The notes: generated from the sequence alone by a model not told the origin. DNA of 64,000 bases from Rhodococcus globerulus NBRC 14531 (GCF_001894805.1 NZ_BCWX01000001.1:620001-684000); one strand, 5' to 3'. Counted from the first letter of the stretch, positions 49,689 to 59,388 are shown. Program-made: numbers and translations.

Positions 49689-50257
49689 TATTGATCCTCC
49701 GCTCGTGGCGCATCGAATTCGTAGTCACGTTGGTGCCACGGGCTTGGTTGCCAGTCGGAGTCACGCTCGAACGACGCGATGAACAGTCGCTCCAGATCTT
49801 CGACCGAGCGATAGAACGCGCTCACCGCTTTCTGTGAACCTACGTCGAGGACGTGAACGTAGACGATCCGGCGGTTCTGGTCGATCTCGAGAACCATCGT
49901 TCCCGGGATCAGGTTCAGCACGTCGATGCACAGCGTGAGTACCAGATCGGACTTGATACCAAGTTGGTAGCGCAGAACACCGGTGACGGGCGGCGGCGAC
50001 GGCCGGATGGCAAGCCACGCCACCTGGATGCTGGAGACGGCCGCGTAGTACACGATCACGCCGATCAGACGCAGGATCGAGAGCACGTGCACTCGACCTT
50101 CCACGGGGACCGGCGGCAGCGGTAGAAGGACCATGATGACCAGGCCGACAGCAAGTCCACCGAAGATATTGCCCCAGCTGACGTTGCCCCACAGCAGAAT
50201 CCACACGATCATGAGCCACAGGAGGACTCCGATGCGGAGTACGAGTGAGCGTTTCAT
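49688..50257 (-). CDS. mnhE: Na+/H+ antiporter subunit E
   Basis: Subunit of 189 residues. The N-terminal half has two to three membrane segments with LWGNVSWGNIFGGLAVGLVI, and the cytoplasmic half carries TLCIDVLNLIPGTMVLEID and RRIVYVHVLDVGS, typical of MrpE. The C-terminal 30 residues are acidic. It overlaps mnhD by 4 bases, as throughout this operon. Confidence 0.94.
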   Translation of the reverse strand: MKRSLVLRIGVLLWLMIVWILLWGNVSWGNIFGGLAVGLVIMVLLPLPPVPVEGRVHVLSILRLIGVIVYYAAVSSIQVAWLAIRPSPPPVTGVLRYQLGIKSDLVLTLCIDVLNLIPGTMVLEIDQNRRIVYVHVLDVGSQKAVSAFYRSVEDLERLFIASFERDSDWQPSPWHQRDYEFDAPRAEDQ

Positions 50258-51930
50258 CGCGGCGCCTCCTCGGTGTCAGTCACAGGCGTGTCAGTCACAG
50301 GCGTGTCGGCTACAGGGGCGTCGGCTACAGGTATCGGTCGGTGATCGCCGAGAACCGCGTCGATGTAGATGGACCGATCCTGTAGATCCTTCGCGGCTCG
50401 GTCGCTGATGTCGATGATCTGCCCGGCAAACACCGTCAACGCGAGGCCGACGCCCACGAGTGCGACTGTCGGGATCAGCATGAAGGCGGGAATCTTGCCG
50501 ACGTCCTCGCGGTCGTCGAACGCGATGTCCTCTTCGGATTCGTCGATCAGAGCCGACGGGCTGACATCGGCGAGGTCGCCTTCGGGTGCGTCGGCTCGGG
50601 CGCGCCAGAAGGCCTTGGTCCACACACGGGCCACGGCGTAGAGCGTCAGGAGGCTGGTGACGGTACCGCCTGCGACGAGTACCCAGGCGAGTGCGCTGGC
50701 GTCGGAGGCTCCGGCTTGCAGCAGCGCAACCTTGCCGATGAAGCCGGAGAACGGCGGAATACCACCAAGATTGAGAGCGGGAACGAGGAACACGATAGCC
50801 AGAATCGGGCTGGCAGCGGCCAAACCGCCGAGGCGTCGTAGTGACGAGCTTCCGGCTTGTCGTTCGATCAGACCCACGACGAGGAAGAGCGTCGTCTGCA
50901 CGATGATGTGGTGCGCGACGTAGTAGATGGCGCCCGACAATCCCGAGGTCGTGGAGAGCGCGATACCGAAGATCATGTAGCCGATATGGCTGACCAGGGT
51001 GAAGGACAGTAATCGTTTGATGTCGCTCTGGGCGATGGCACCCATGATGCCGACCACCATGGTCAACAGACCGCACACCATCAGGACATTGTCGAGTTCA
51101 CCTTGCGGGAACAGCAGTGAGTGCGCGCGGATGATCGCATACACACCAACTTTGGTGAGCAGGCCGGCAAAGACGGCGGTGATGGGCGCCGGCGCCGTCG
51201 GGTAGGAGTCAGGAAGCCACGCCGACAGTGGGAAGACCGCAGCCTTGATCCCGAACGCCACGAGTAGGACGCCGAAGATCGCGGTGCGGGTGCCGGCGGG
51301 GATGTTGTCGAACCGCAGGGCCATGTCGGCCATGTTGAGTGTGCCAGTCGCGGCGTACGCAAAGGCGATGCCGGCCAGGAAGATCAGCGAAGACACCATC
51401 GACACCATGACGTACGAGACACCCGCTCGAACGCGGTCGGCACTCGCTCCCAAGGTCAGCAAGACGAAGCTCGCGGACAGCAGCACCTCGAACCCGACGT
51501 ACAGGTTGAAGAGGTCACCGGCGAGGAAGGCGTTGGAAATACCCGCGGTCAGAGCCAGATATGTCGGCAGGAAGATCGACACCGGCTGCGCTTCGTTACC
51601 GTCGCGGATACCCTGACCGATCGCGTACACCATGACGGTGAGCAGGACGATCGAGGAGACGACCAGCATCATCGCCGACAGTCGGTCGACGACGAGAGTG
51701 ATGCCGATCGGCGAATCCCAGCCGCCCACCTGAACTGCGGTGGTGCCGTCGCGGTCTGCCAGATACAGCAGCATGCCGGACACAGCCACGACGGCGACCA
51801 GTGCGATCAGGGTGATGACTCGCTGGAACCGGGGACGTCGGCCGACAACAAGTGTGGCGGCAGCGCCCAGCATCGGAATCAAGACGGGCAGGGGCGCCAG
51901 TGCGCCCATGAGGTTGGACGAAATGGTCAC
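50254..51930 (-). CDS. mnhD: Na+/H+ antiporter subunit D
   Basis: Large proton-translocating subunit of 558 residues, homologous to complex I NuoM/N. About 14 membrane segments are followed by a hydrophilic insert (about 450-490) and a last segment. Typical parts are LPVLIPMLGAAATLVVGRRP, the Lys-containing AFGIKAAVFPLSAWLPDSYP and SFTLVSHIGYMIFGIAL. The C-terminal ~45 residues contain a V-A-D-x-P-V/T-D-T repeat (DNA repeats around 50268-50335), not usual for the family. Confidence 0.94.
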   Translation of the reverse strand: MTISSNLMGALAPLPVLIPMLGAAATLVVGRRPRFQRVITLIALVAVVAVSGMLLYLADRDGTTAVQVGGWDSPIGITLVVDRLSAMMLVVSSIVLLTVMVYAIGQGIRDGNEAQPVSIFLPTYLALTAGISNAFLAGDLFNLYVGFEVLLSASFVLLTLGASADRVRAGVSYVMVSMVSSLIFLAGIAFAYAATGTLNMADMALRFDNIPAGTRTAIFGVLLVAFGIKAAVFPLSAWLPDSYPTAPAPITAVFAGLLTKVGVYAIIRAHSLLFPQGELDNVLMVCGLLTMVVGIMGAIAQSDIKRLLSFTLVSHIGYMIFGIALSTTSGLSGAIYYVAHHIIVQTTLFLVVGLIERQAGSSSLRRLGGLAAASPILAIVFLVPALNLGGIPPFSGFIGKVALLQAGASDASALAWVLVAGGTVTSLLTLYAVARVWTKAFWRARADAPEGDLADVSPSALIDESEEDIAFDDREDVGKIPAFMLIPTVALVGVGLALTVFAGQIIDISDRAAKDLQDRSIYIDAVLGDHRPIPVADAPVADTPVTDTPVTDTEEAPR

Positions 51931-52544
51931 GTGCGCGCACCTCCCTTACCGTCTTTCTGGCGCTTCTCAGGTTCTTTCTTGCGGGCGAGGTCAGTGGCCC
52001 AGTCGGGCACGGGTTCGTCCTCGAAATCCCCGTCGCGAAGATCTTCGTAGCACTCGATGTCCTCGAGGTTGACCAGTTGTTCCAGGGGGATGGGGTTGCC
52101 GTCCTTGTCGAATGCGTCGCCGCCGATGCTCGGCGCACCGGTGACGGGGTCGTCGGATCGGTCGTGGTCGGGAGCGTCGGCGGGCAACCTGCGCAGCAAG
52201 ACCTTGGTGTCCTCGGGATCGTCTTCCACGGCGTCGGCGGTGTTGATCTTGTAAGACCGGTACGCCAGTGCCAGAACAAAGCCGGCCATGCCCATCGTGA
52301 TGACGATCGCGGTCAGGATCATGCCCTGCGCCAGAGGATCGGCGATCTCTTCGTGCACGGAGTCGCGGCCGACGATCGGCGGATTGCCGTCACTGCCGCC
52401 GACGGTGAGGATCAGCAGGTTGATGCCGTTTCCGAGCAGAAGCATTCCCAGCAACATGCGGGTGATACTGCGCTCGATCAGCAGGTACACGCCCGTCGAC
52501 GTCAGGACGGCGATCAGGAGGAGCATTCCGATATTTGCGCTCAT
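51927..52544 (-). CDS. mnhC: Na+/H+ antiporter subunit C with long acidic tail
   Basis: Subunit of 205 residues related to NuoK. The membrane part (about 1-100) has three segments and the family stretch ERSITRMLLGMLLLGNGINL, then DPLAQGMILTAIVITMGMAG. Ordinary MrpC proteins end soon after the third segment, near 115 residues. Here a hydrophilic, mostly acidic extension of about 100 residues follows (for example LVNLEDIECYEDLRDGDFED). Such tails occur in some actinobacterial homologues and might be a docking or regulatory part. Confidence 0.93.
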   Translation of the reverse strand: MSANIGMLLLIAVLTSTGVYLLIERSITRMLLGMLLLGNGINLLILTVGGSDGNPPIVGRDSVHEEIADPLAQGMILTAIVITMGMAGFVLALAYRSYKINTADAVEDDPEDTKVLLRRLPADAPDHDRSDDPVTGAPSIGGDAFDKDGNPIPLEQLVNLEDIECYEDLRDGDFEDEPVPDWATDLARKKEPEKRQKDGKGGART

Positions 52545-55375
52545 GATGCTTTCACCTCGATTTCTGCGTCGAGGCGTGCGCCGAGACTTCGGAGTACGTC
52601 CAGCACCAGGCCGACCACGATGAGGTAGACGCCCAGGTCGAAGAACAGTGCGGTGACCAGTTTGACGTGGCCGATCAGCGGGAGGGTGAACTCGAAGACC
52701 GCCGACGAGAGAGCCGGGGCACCGAGGAACAGCGAGATGATCGCGGTGCCGGCCGAGAGAGCCAAGCCCAGGCCGAGGATCTTTCCGGCGTCGATGGGAA
52801 CGGCTTCACCGAGTTCGTAGCGTCCACCGGCGAGGTAGCGCAACACGAGCGCAAGCCCGGCCGTCAAGCCGCCGGCAAAGCCGCCACCTGGCGCGTTGTG
52901 GCCGGAGAAGAAGAAGTAGATCGACAGCACCATGATCGTCGGGAAGACCAACCGGGTGGTGACCTCGAGGACCAGGGAGCGGTGACGCGGATCGATCAGG
53001 TCGCCGCCGCGCAGCCAGGTCGTGTCGGTGCTTGCGGCCGCTTTGTCGACGATCACCGAAGGCGCGTCGGACACTCGGGGCGCGATACCGAAGCGGCGGT
53101 TGCGGAACACAAGGCTGGCGACGCCCGTCGCGGCAACCAGCAGCACCGAGATCTCGCCGAGAGTGTCCCAGGCGCGGATATCGACGAGCAGGACGTTGAC
53201 CACGTTCTTGCCGTTGCCGATGGTGTACGCGGCGTCGGGAAGCAGTTCGTAGATCGGGCGCGTATTGCGAGCGTTGACTGCGTACGCCGCGATGGCGGTG
53301 ATCGTGATTCCGACGGCACCGGCCAGAAGGGCGCGCGGCAACTTGAACCCGATCGCCTTACTCTCGTCGATCTCGGCCGGGAACTTTCGAAGCACGAGCA
53401 CAAAGATGACCAAAGTCAGTGTTTCGACCAGGAATTGGGTAAGAGCCAGGTCGGGGGCACCATGCAGCGCGAACAACACACCGGAGCCGTAGCCGGTGAG
53501 TCCGACCAGGATCACGGCGGCCAGACGGTTGCGCATCACAGTCGCAGCGATGGCTGCGGCGATCATCATCAGCGCGATCGTCAACTGGATGGGGGAATCC
53601 CACAACCGGAGATCGACGCCCGTGTCGGTGTCGATGATCAGTAGGACCAGGGGAACGACAACCAGCGTCGCGAGGATGGTCGACTGCGTCCGGGGCAGTG
53701 AACCACGCTGCGTGACTCCGGTCAGACGCATGGAGATGGTGTCCATGCCGCGCAGGGTCGCGTCGTAGATACGGTCGGCGTTGCCGAGCGGAGGGTGCTC
53801 GAAGTGCAGGCGGCTGATCTGGCGTTGCGCGATGTAGAGCGCAAAACCTCCGGCGATGACCACACAGGTGAGCAGCAGCGGCGTATTGACGCCGTGCCAC
53901 AACGCCAGGTGATAGTCGGCGTGCGGACCGGCGGGCAGGGTGGTGGAGTACGGCGTCAGTAGCTTCTCGAGCTGCGGCGACAGTATTCCGGCAGCCAGTC
54001 CGGCAACGGCGAGCAGACCAGGGGAGAACAAGAACAGAGCGCTGGGCGCATGCATCTTGCTCACGGCGGGGCTGGGCTTGCTCAGGGTCTTGCGTCCGAA
54101 CGCGCCCCAGATGAAGCGAATGCTGTATCCGACGGTCAGAATCGAACCCATCACGATGACAGTGATGACGGCGATGGACGACCAGTGGCCGAGGACGTCG
54201 GTTTCGAGCACCGATTCGAGGGCAGCTTCTTTGCCGACAAATCCGAGAAGCGGCGGTAGCCCGGCCATGCTGGCGGCGGCTAGGGCCGCGATGATCGCCA
54301 GCGCGGGGGCCGTCTTACCGAGATGGGCAAGTTTGCGCAGGTCACGGGTGCCGGTGGTGTGGTCGATGATACCGACCACCATGAAGAGCGCAGCCTTGAA
54401 CATGGCGTGCGCCACCACCATCGTCATGCCGGCGAGGGCCGCGTCGCGGGTTCCCAGACCGACCAGAACCATCATGAAACCGAGTTGGCTGACGGTGCCG
54501 AACGCAAGGACGAGCTTGAGGTCGTATGCCCGCATGGCTCGCCAACCGGCCAGGATCATCGACAGCAAGCCGAGGCTGATGATGGTGATGCGCCACGGCG
54601 GTGAATCCGCGTATCCGGGGGCGAGACGGGCAACGAGGTAAATACCGGCCTTGACCATCGCGGCGGCGTGGAGATAACCGCTGACCGGGGTGGGCGCGGC
54701 CATGGCGCCGGGAAGCCAGAAGTGCAGCGGGACAATTGCGGATTTCGACAGTGCACCGATCAGGATCAGGACAATCGCGACGGACGGCAACCATCCCGTC
54801 GGCGGGTTGGCGACCAGGTCGGACAGGTTGTAGCTGCCACCGGCTTGGCCGAGGATGATCATGCCGACCAACATCGCGAGACCACCAGCGGTGGTGACCA
54901 ACAGTGCCTGGGTTGCGGCGCGGCGACTGGTAGCGCGCTCGGCGTAGTGGCCGACCAACAGGAACGACAGAACCGTGGTCAGTTCCCAGAACATGTAGAG
55001 CAGCAACATGTTGTCGCTGGTCACGAGGCCGAACATGGCGCCGGCAAATGCCACCATTTCGGCAGCGAAGATGCCGAGGCGGGGTTCGTCGTCGTTGAAA
55101 TATCGTGCGCAGTAGATCAGAATCAGCGTGCCGACACCCAGGACCAGGACGGCCATGATCGCGGAGAGCGCGTCGAATCTGAAGTCGATGTCCATCGACA
55201 GGCCAGGAGCCCACGTGATGTGGAGTGTCTCGACTGTGCCCCATTTGTCGATGACCCAACCGAGGCTGACCAGCGGAACCAGTGAGAGCGGGAAGAATCC
55301 ATTTCGCCCGAACCTGCGCACCACAAGCGGAGCCAAGAGGGCGGCAACGGCATGGGCAAGCAGAATACTGAGCAA
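52541..55375 (-). CDS. mnhA: Na+/H+ antiporter subunit A fused to subunit B
   Basis: Giant subunit of 944 residues. The first ~500 residues are NuoL-like with the proton-path stretch KSAIVPLHFWLPGAMAAPTP and SVLAFGTVSQLGF-type segments. They are followed by the MrpA-specific extension, a DUF4040-like part (about 590-680) and a C-terminal MrpB domain (TRLVFPTIMVLSIYFFFSGH, then NAPGGGFAGGLTAGLALVLR). No separate mnhB exists, so the fusion supplies it and the operon A(B)-C-D-E-F-G is complete. Start is a TTG at 55375 with GGAG about 6 bases upstream. Confidence 0.94.
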   Translation of the reverse strand: MLSILLAHAVAALLAPLVVRRFGRNGFFPLSLVPLVSLGWVIDKWGTVETLHITWAPGLSMDIDFRFDALSAIMAVLVLGVGTLILIYCARYFNDDEPRLGIFAAEMVAFAGAMFGLVTSDNMLLLYMFWELTTVLSFLLVGHYAERATSRRAATQALLVTTAGGLAMLVGMIILGQAGGSYNLSDLVANPPTGWLPSVAIVLILIGALSKSAIVPLHFWLPGAMAAPTPVSGYLHAAAMVKAGIYLVARLAPGYADSPPWRITIISLGLLSMILAGWRAMRAYDLKLVLAFGTVSQLGFMMVLVGLGTRDAALAGMTMVVAHAMFKAALFMVVGIIDHTTGTRDLRKLAHLGKTAPALAIIAALAAASMAGLPPLLGFVGKEAALESVLETDVLGHWSSIAVITVIVMGSILTVGYSIRFIWGAFGRKTLSKPSPAVSKMHAPSALFLFSPGLLAVAGLAAGILSPQLEKLLTPYSTTLPAGPHADYHLALWHGVNTPLLLTCVVIAGGFALYIAQRQISRLHFEHPPLGNADRIYDATLRGMDTISMRLTGVTQRGSLPRTQSTILATLVVVPLVLLIIDTDTGVDLRLWDSPIQLTIALMMIAAAIAATVMRNRLAAVILVGLTGYGSGVLFALHGAPDLALTQFLVETLTLVIFVLVLRKFPAEIDESKAIGFKLPRALLAGAVGITITAIAAYAVNARNTRPIYELLPDAAYTIGNGKNVVNVLLVDIRAWDTLGEISVLLVAATGVASLVFRNRRFGIAPRVSDAPSVIVDKAAASTDTTWLRGGDLIDPRHRSLVLEVTTRLVFPTIMVLSIYFFFSGHNAPGGGFAGGLTAGLALVLRYLAGGRYELGEAVPIDAGKILGLGLALSAGTAIISLFLGAPALSSAVFEFTLPLIGHVKLVTALFFDLGVYLIVVGLVLDVLRSLGARLDAEIEVKAS

Positions 55376-55556
55376 AAGGCACTCCGTCGTGTTGTGTTCA
55401 GCGGGCGGCGGGGTGTCCGAACAAATCGAACCTATCGGTAATTTCGGGACGTAGCCCCTTCACAAGGACACCGTCTGGGTGTATACATTACCGGCCCGTC
55501 TTCATTTGCCGTGCAGTGCGTCGCTTCGAACTACAACCGTGTGAACTGATACACGT

Positions 55557-55982
55557 ATGTTGGACCGGGTGAAAACGCAGATCATCCGCACCGCTGCCCT
55601 TGCACATATTCGGGATCGCCGACTGATTCAGACCCGGTCGGTCGGGAAGACAGCGTTCTACATGGCCGGCGGCAAAATCGATCCGGGTGAGACCACCGAA
55701 CAAGCATTGCACCGCGAGATTCGTGAGGAACTCGATGTCGGACTTGTCCCCGGCACCGTCGAGTTTCTCGACGTGTTCGAAGCTCAGGCGTTCGGGCATT
55801 CGGTAGGGACGGCGCTGCACATGAGTTGCTATCGCGCCGAGATGGACGGCGAACCCCGTCCGACGAGCGAGATCGCCGAGTTCCGGTACTTTACGTGCGC
55901 AGAGTACGAAGCCATGGACGACGTGGCACCAGGTTCGCTCAAAGTGTTTCGACGCTTGGTGTCGATGGACCTGATTGACTGA
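55557..55982 (+). CDS. Nudix hydrolase
   Basis: Small Nudix protein of 141 residues. The Nudix box GGKIDPGETTEQALHREIRE, continuing ELDV, fits the consensus. The rest (VEFLDVFEAQAFGHSVGTAL, HMSCYRAEMDG) resembles bacterial MutT-like and 8-oxo-dGTPase/RppH-like enzymes. Substrate unknown. The CGTGT-N8-ACACG inverted repeat directly before the gene might be regulatory. Its last 44 bases overlap the end of the convergent membrane-protein gene. Confidence 0.88.
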   Translation: MLDRVKTQIIRTAALAHIRDRRLIQTRSVGKTAFYMAGGKIDPGETTEQALHREIREELDVGLVPGTVEFLDVFEAQAFGHSVGTALHMSCYRAEMDGEPRPTSEIAEFRYFTCAEYEAMDDVAPGSLKVFRRLVSMDLID

Positions 55983-57285
55983 TCAGACGCAGTCGGCGGC
56001 TCGCGTAGGCGCAGACGACCACGATCACGAGGGCTGTGCCGTTGAGGATCAAGACGTCGTCGGACGGTGCGAACCGACTGGCCGTGGTAGCTCCGGTGAT
56101 GGGCGTGTAGTCGGTCCACCCGTAGGAGAACTGCGGATATACCAGTAAGGCCAATGCCGTGGGTCCGAAGATCACACTGAGACCGACGAGCAGTCGCGAC
56201 GCGCCGGTCCGCGCCGGTTCGGACTGCATGGCGCTGACAATCGTGTACGCCGCGCCGGCGCCGCAGATGCGGATCAGGACGTCGCTGACCGAAAGCGCGT
56301 TCTCCGAAGAGAACGTGGTTGTTGCGACGTAACTCGCAATTCCGGCAACGGACAAGACAACGAGCACGATGTAGCCGCCCACGAGTGAGGGACGAAACGC
56401 TGCGAGCGTTGCTGCCGCGATGATGAGGACCGTGAGAAAAACCGCAGTCGGAACGGGCGCCGATGCCCCGGTGCTCACGGACGCAGACAGGCTGTTTGCC
56501 ACCGCGGATGCCAGCATGGCCGCGGCGGCCGTCGACATCAGCAGGATCTGGCCGCCCTTCTCCAAAACACGTGCGGCAATGACGGTGACCAAAATGGCAC
56601 AGGCGACGACGGGAATCGCCGCCCACACCGTGTTGATGGTGATCCACCAGTTCACGGCCACGCCCATGAGCGTCAGCACTGCCGAGATCACCACAGGCCG
56701 CACTGCCATCCGTTCCGGTGGCTCGTCGCGATGTCGGTCGGCGTTGCTGCGCCACCAAACGAGCGCCGTAAGTGCAGTCAGTCCGAGGGCGATGAGTGTG
56801 GCGGCCACGATCGGCGGCTGAAACTGGGTGGTGTCTTGCGCGAGGTAGTCCGCATAGCGACGTGGAACTGCCGTGGGGTCGAGCAGTGCATCCGAAACGA
56901 ACACGGCAACAAGCACACCCGCTACGGTGGCAGCCCGCACCATGCGGGGAATCGTGACCGTTATTGCTCCGAGCGCCACGCCGGCACCAACCGGGGACAG
57001 CGCCTCGAAGGCTTGGTAATACAGGCCTGGCAGTTCCAGCAGGAGTCCGCCGAATGCAACCAGCGCCGACGTCCGAATGCGAGTTCGAGCCAGACCGGCC
57101 GCGGTGCCGACAGCAACAACCGCCAGAACGCCGGCCCCGATCGTGCCGATGGACCAGAACCGATCGCCCGACCAAATCGACCTGGACTGGCTTTCCAGGA
57201 AGGGAGCCAAGCCGACCACGGTGACCACGAATGCCGTCACGCCGCCGAGTATCAGACGGGGCGTCCTGCTTATGACGGGCACCAC
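55939..57285 (-). CDS. polytopic membrane protein, second of a similar pair
   Basis: Membrane protein of about 448 residues with 12 or so hydrophobic segments and no enzyme motif that I recognise. The arrangement (short N-terminus, a long first periplasmic loop after FLESQSRSIWSGDRFW, alternating helices, a near-terminal loop YPQFSYGWTDYTPITG and a last helix DVLILNGTALVIVVVCAYAS) parallels the gene upstream, which ends in a similar loop and NAQTIGSALLFVAIIAVCGA. The pair may be tandem paralogues acting as one transporter or flippase. I prefer the GTG at 57285, 10 bases after the upstream stop, to the ATG at 57387 inside that gene. Confidence 0.72.
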   Translation of the reverse strand: MVPVISRTPRLILGGVTAFVVTVVGLAPFLESQSRSIWSGDRFWSIGTIGAGVLAVVAVGTAAGLARTRIRTSALVAFGGLLLELPGLYYQAFEALSPVGAGVALGAITVTIPRMVRAATVAGVLVAVFVSDALLDPTAVPRRYADYLAQDTTQFQPPIVAATLIALGLTALTALVWWRSNADRHRDEPPERMAVRPVVISAVLTLMGVAVNWWITINTVWAAIPVVACAILVTVIAARVLEKGGQILLMSTAAAAMLASAVANSLSASVSTGASAPVPTAVFLTVLIIAAATLAAFRPSLVGGYIVLVVLSVAGIASYVATTTFSSENALSVSDVLIRICGAGAAYTIVSAMQSEPARTGASRLLVGLSVIFGPTALALLVYPQFSYGWTDYTPITGATTASRFAPSDDVLILNGTALVIVVVCAYASRRLRLISQSGPSTPSVETL

Positions 57286-57295
57286 TTCACGGTAG

Positions 57296-58666
57296 TCAAT
57301 GAGCGTCGGATACGCCGGATTCTGCTGAATTGGAGTTTTGTGGAACTCGTCTGATGGCGGCGCCGCACACAGCGATGATCGCGACAAAGAGGAGTGCTGA
57401 TCCGATTGTCTGGGCGTTGACGTAGTCGACTGGAATCTCCGCGGTGTATATCGCAGGCTCCACAGAGGCGAAATTCACCCGCACCGGTGGCCACGAAAGT
57501 TGATAGGCCAGAACAGTGATCGAGGTAAACGTCATTGCCGCGAACGGGATCGCGAGTCCGAGGGTGGCGTCGACCAGGCTGGCCGGAGCAAGCGCACCGA
57601 GCAACGCCGCTCCGCCGAACCCCAGGGCGGCGATTTTCACCACGATCGAAACGGCTCCGTGTGCAGTGGTGAAAGGGAGAAGCTCGGACAGGGGCACCGC
57701 GGCGAGGATGACCACTGCGACGGTGGCAGGGATGCGCTTGCTCAGTCGCAACCCCAGCGCGACCGCCACACCGGAGGCGAGCACCACAACCCAAGGGGAT
57801 TCCAGCGATGCCCACTGGCCGAATTGGCCGTTGACAAGCAGGGTCGGTGTCGACGCGGCTGCGAGTGCTGTTGCGGCCCAGAGAAACTTGCCGCCCGCGC
57901 CGGACTGCTCGCCGAGTTGGCGGGCAACGATCGCCGTCAGGGCCAATGCCGCTGCGGCGCAGAGAATCATGACCACCCAGGCGGTGCCCTTGCTCGCGAA
58001 TTCCTGTCGGTCGACGATGGATCCGAGTATCCGGTGCCCGATTGCCAAGGCGATCACGGCAATGAGCGCGACGCGGATTTCGCCGGCGTCGGGGCGTCTG
58101 ATGCGGAATCCGGACTGAGCGCTTATTGCGCAGGCGACTGCCAGTACAGCAGTTGCCGCCAGCAGAAACCACGCTGGTTCGCCCACAGCGGAGGTGCTCA
58201 TCCTGCCGGCTCCGGTACCGAAGGCGTGCGCGGACAGATATCCCGCGATCACACCCAGTAGCACGCCGTTCCTTGCGGCGGTCCGATCCCAGCTTGCGGC
58301 AACTGCGCAGCCCAGAATGACGCCTGCCGCAACACTTTTGAGTACCACGAGTGTGATCAGCAGGTCGAGGACGGCAACGTCCGGAACGGCAACCCGGATC
58401 AGTGCGATGATCGCTGTTGCCGCGGTGACAACGATCCACGCTGCTCGGCGGGAACCGCTCCGCTGCGACAGTGCGCACGCGAGGACGGCTACGACGGCGC
58501 CCAGTGCAACGGAGGTGGGACCGCTGCTGATCCAGCGGTCGATTTCGGACTGCGAGGCGACAATCGCCCAGTCCTGCAGCGGGGGATTGGTCAAGGCGAA
58601 GGCGGCAAGTGCCCCCGACGCGAGTGCCGCGAGGGTGGTGAGGATCGCTCGGAAATCGACTGGCAT
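57296..58666 (-). CDS. polytopic membrane protein, first of a similar pair
   Basis: Membrane protein of 456 residues with about 12 hydrophobic segments. A first helix (TTLAALASGALAAFALTNPP) is followed by an extracytoplasmic stretch of about 30 residues, then regularly spaced helices rich in Ala and Val. The last loop (VNFASVEPAIYTAEIPVDYV) and final helix match the layout of the next gene. No conserved charged catalytic motif is visible. TAGGTT 6 bases before the ATG suggests a leaderless start. Function unknown. Confidence 0.75.
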   Translation of the reverse strand: MPVDFRAILTTLAALASGALAAFALTNPPLQDWAIVASQSEIDRWISSGPTSVALGAVVAVLACALSQRSGSRRAAWIVVTAATAIIALIRVAVPDVAVLDLLITLVVLKSVAAGVILGCAVAASWDRTAARNGVLLGVIAGYLSAHAFGTGAGRMSTSAVGEPAWFLLAATAVLAVACAISAQSGFRIRRPDAGEIRVALIAVIALAIGHRILGSIVDRQEFASKGTAWVVMILCAAAALALTAIVARQLGEQSGAGGKFLWAATALAAASTPTLLVNGQFGQWASLESPWVVVLASGVAVALGLRLSKRIPATVAVVILAAVPLSELLPFTTAHGAVSIVVKIAALGFGGAALLGALAPASLVDATLGLAIPFAAMTFTSITVLAYQLSWPPVRVNFASVEPAIYTAEIPVDYVNAQTIGSALLFVAIIAVCGAAIRRVPQNSNSAESGVSDAH

Positions 58667-58692
58667 CGAACCAACCTATCGCGGGCTCGCTC

Positions 58693-59307
58693 TCAGGCCG
58701 GTGGGGTCAGCGCGGGAAACCAGATGTCGGTCAGGACGTCGGCGGCCACGTCGGCGCCGGCGGTGATGGCGCCTTGCTCGGCCCATCGGATGAAAAAACG
58801 CTCGATCTGCGTGAGTAGCAGTTCAACTCGGAGTTTTGCCTCGTCATGTCGCTCCTGCGGCCAGCGGGCAAGGTACGACGTCATCGCATTGGGGAGCGCC
58901 GAGATGCCGTCGCGCGCGAGTGTGCGAAATTCGGGTTCGAGAACCATGGCCTCGTCCCACGCGCGCATCAGGTGGTGATGATCGCGGCACCAGTCGAGTG
59001 TCCGGTTGATCCACCCCGCAAATTCTGCGCGTGAACCGGAATCGAGGACGTGGTCGAGGTCCTGGAATATCGCGAGCGTGCTGATGACGACGGAATTGGA
59101 CCCGAGGGCCTTGAGTATGTCGAGTTTGCCGGGGAAGTGGAGATAGAACGTGGCTCGGCTGCACCCGACCGCGGCGGCGATGTCTTCGACGGTGACGGCG
59201 GCGTAGCCCCGTTCGGTGAACAGTGCGTCGGCTGCGGCCACCAGGTCGGCACGGGTCTGCTGCTTCTGCTTTTCGCGCAGAGTCGGTTTGGCGGCGGTGT
59301 CTGTCAT
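58693..59307 (-). CDS. TetR-family transcriptional regulator
   Basis: DNA-binding repressor of 204 residues. The N-terminal helix-turn-helix reads TRADLVAAADALFTERGYAA, then VTVEDIAAAVGCSRATFYLHF, canonical for TetR. The C-terminal ligand domain is unclassified. TAAGAT lies 7 bases before the ATG, so the message is probably leaderless. It is divergent from the P450 gene and probably controls it through the palindrome at 59354-59367, with a lipophilic or steroid-like effector as a guess. Confidence 0.9.
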   Translation of the reverse strand: MTDTAAKPTLREKQKQQTRADLVAAADALFTERGYAAVTVEDIAAAVGCSRATFYLHFPGKLDILKALGSNSVVISTLAIFQDLDHVLDSGSRAEFAGWINRTLDWCRDHHHLMRAWDEAMVLEPEFRTLARDGISALPNAMTSYLARWPQERHDEAKLRVELLLTQIERFFIRWAEQGAITAGADVAADVLTDIWFPALTPPA

Positions 59308-59353
59308 TGGAGGAATCTTACGGCTGTCGACGAATTTGCACGAGACTATCCGT

Positions 59354-59388
59354 CTGTCACTTGACAGGCCGTTAGTGAAAGCTACTCT
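59354..59388 (+). promoter_or_regulatory. P450 promoter with overlapping palindromic operator
   Basis: TTGACA (59361-59366) and TACTCT (59383-59388) are spaced by 16 bases. The palindrome CTGTCA-CT-TGACAG (59354-59367) overlaps the -35 box, the classic place for a TetR-type repressor to act. Confidence 0.68.

Noticed and set aside
52667-53644. Plus-strand open frame of 325 codons opposite the fused mnhA gene
   Set aside because: Antisense shadow rich in Arg, Gln and Asp with no recognisable domain.
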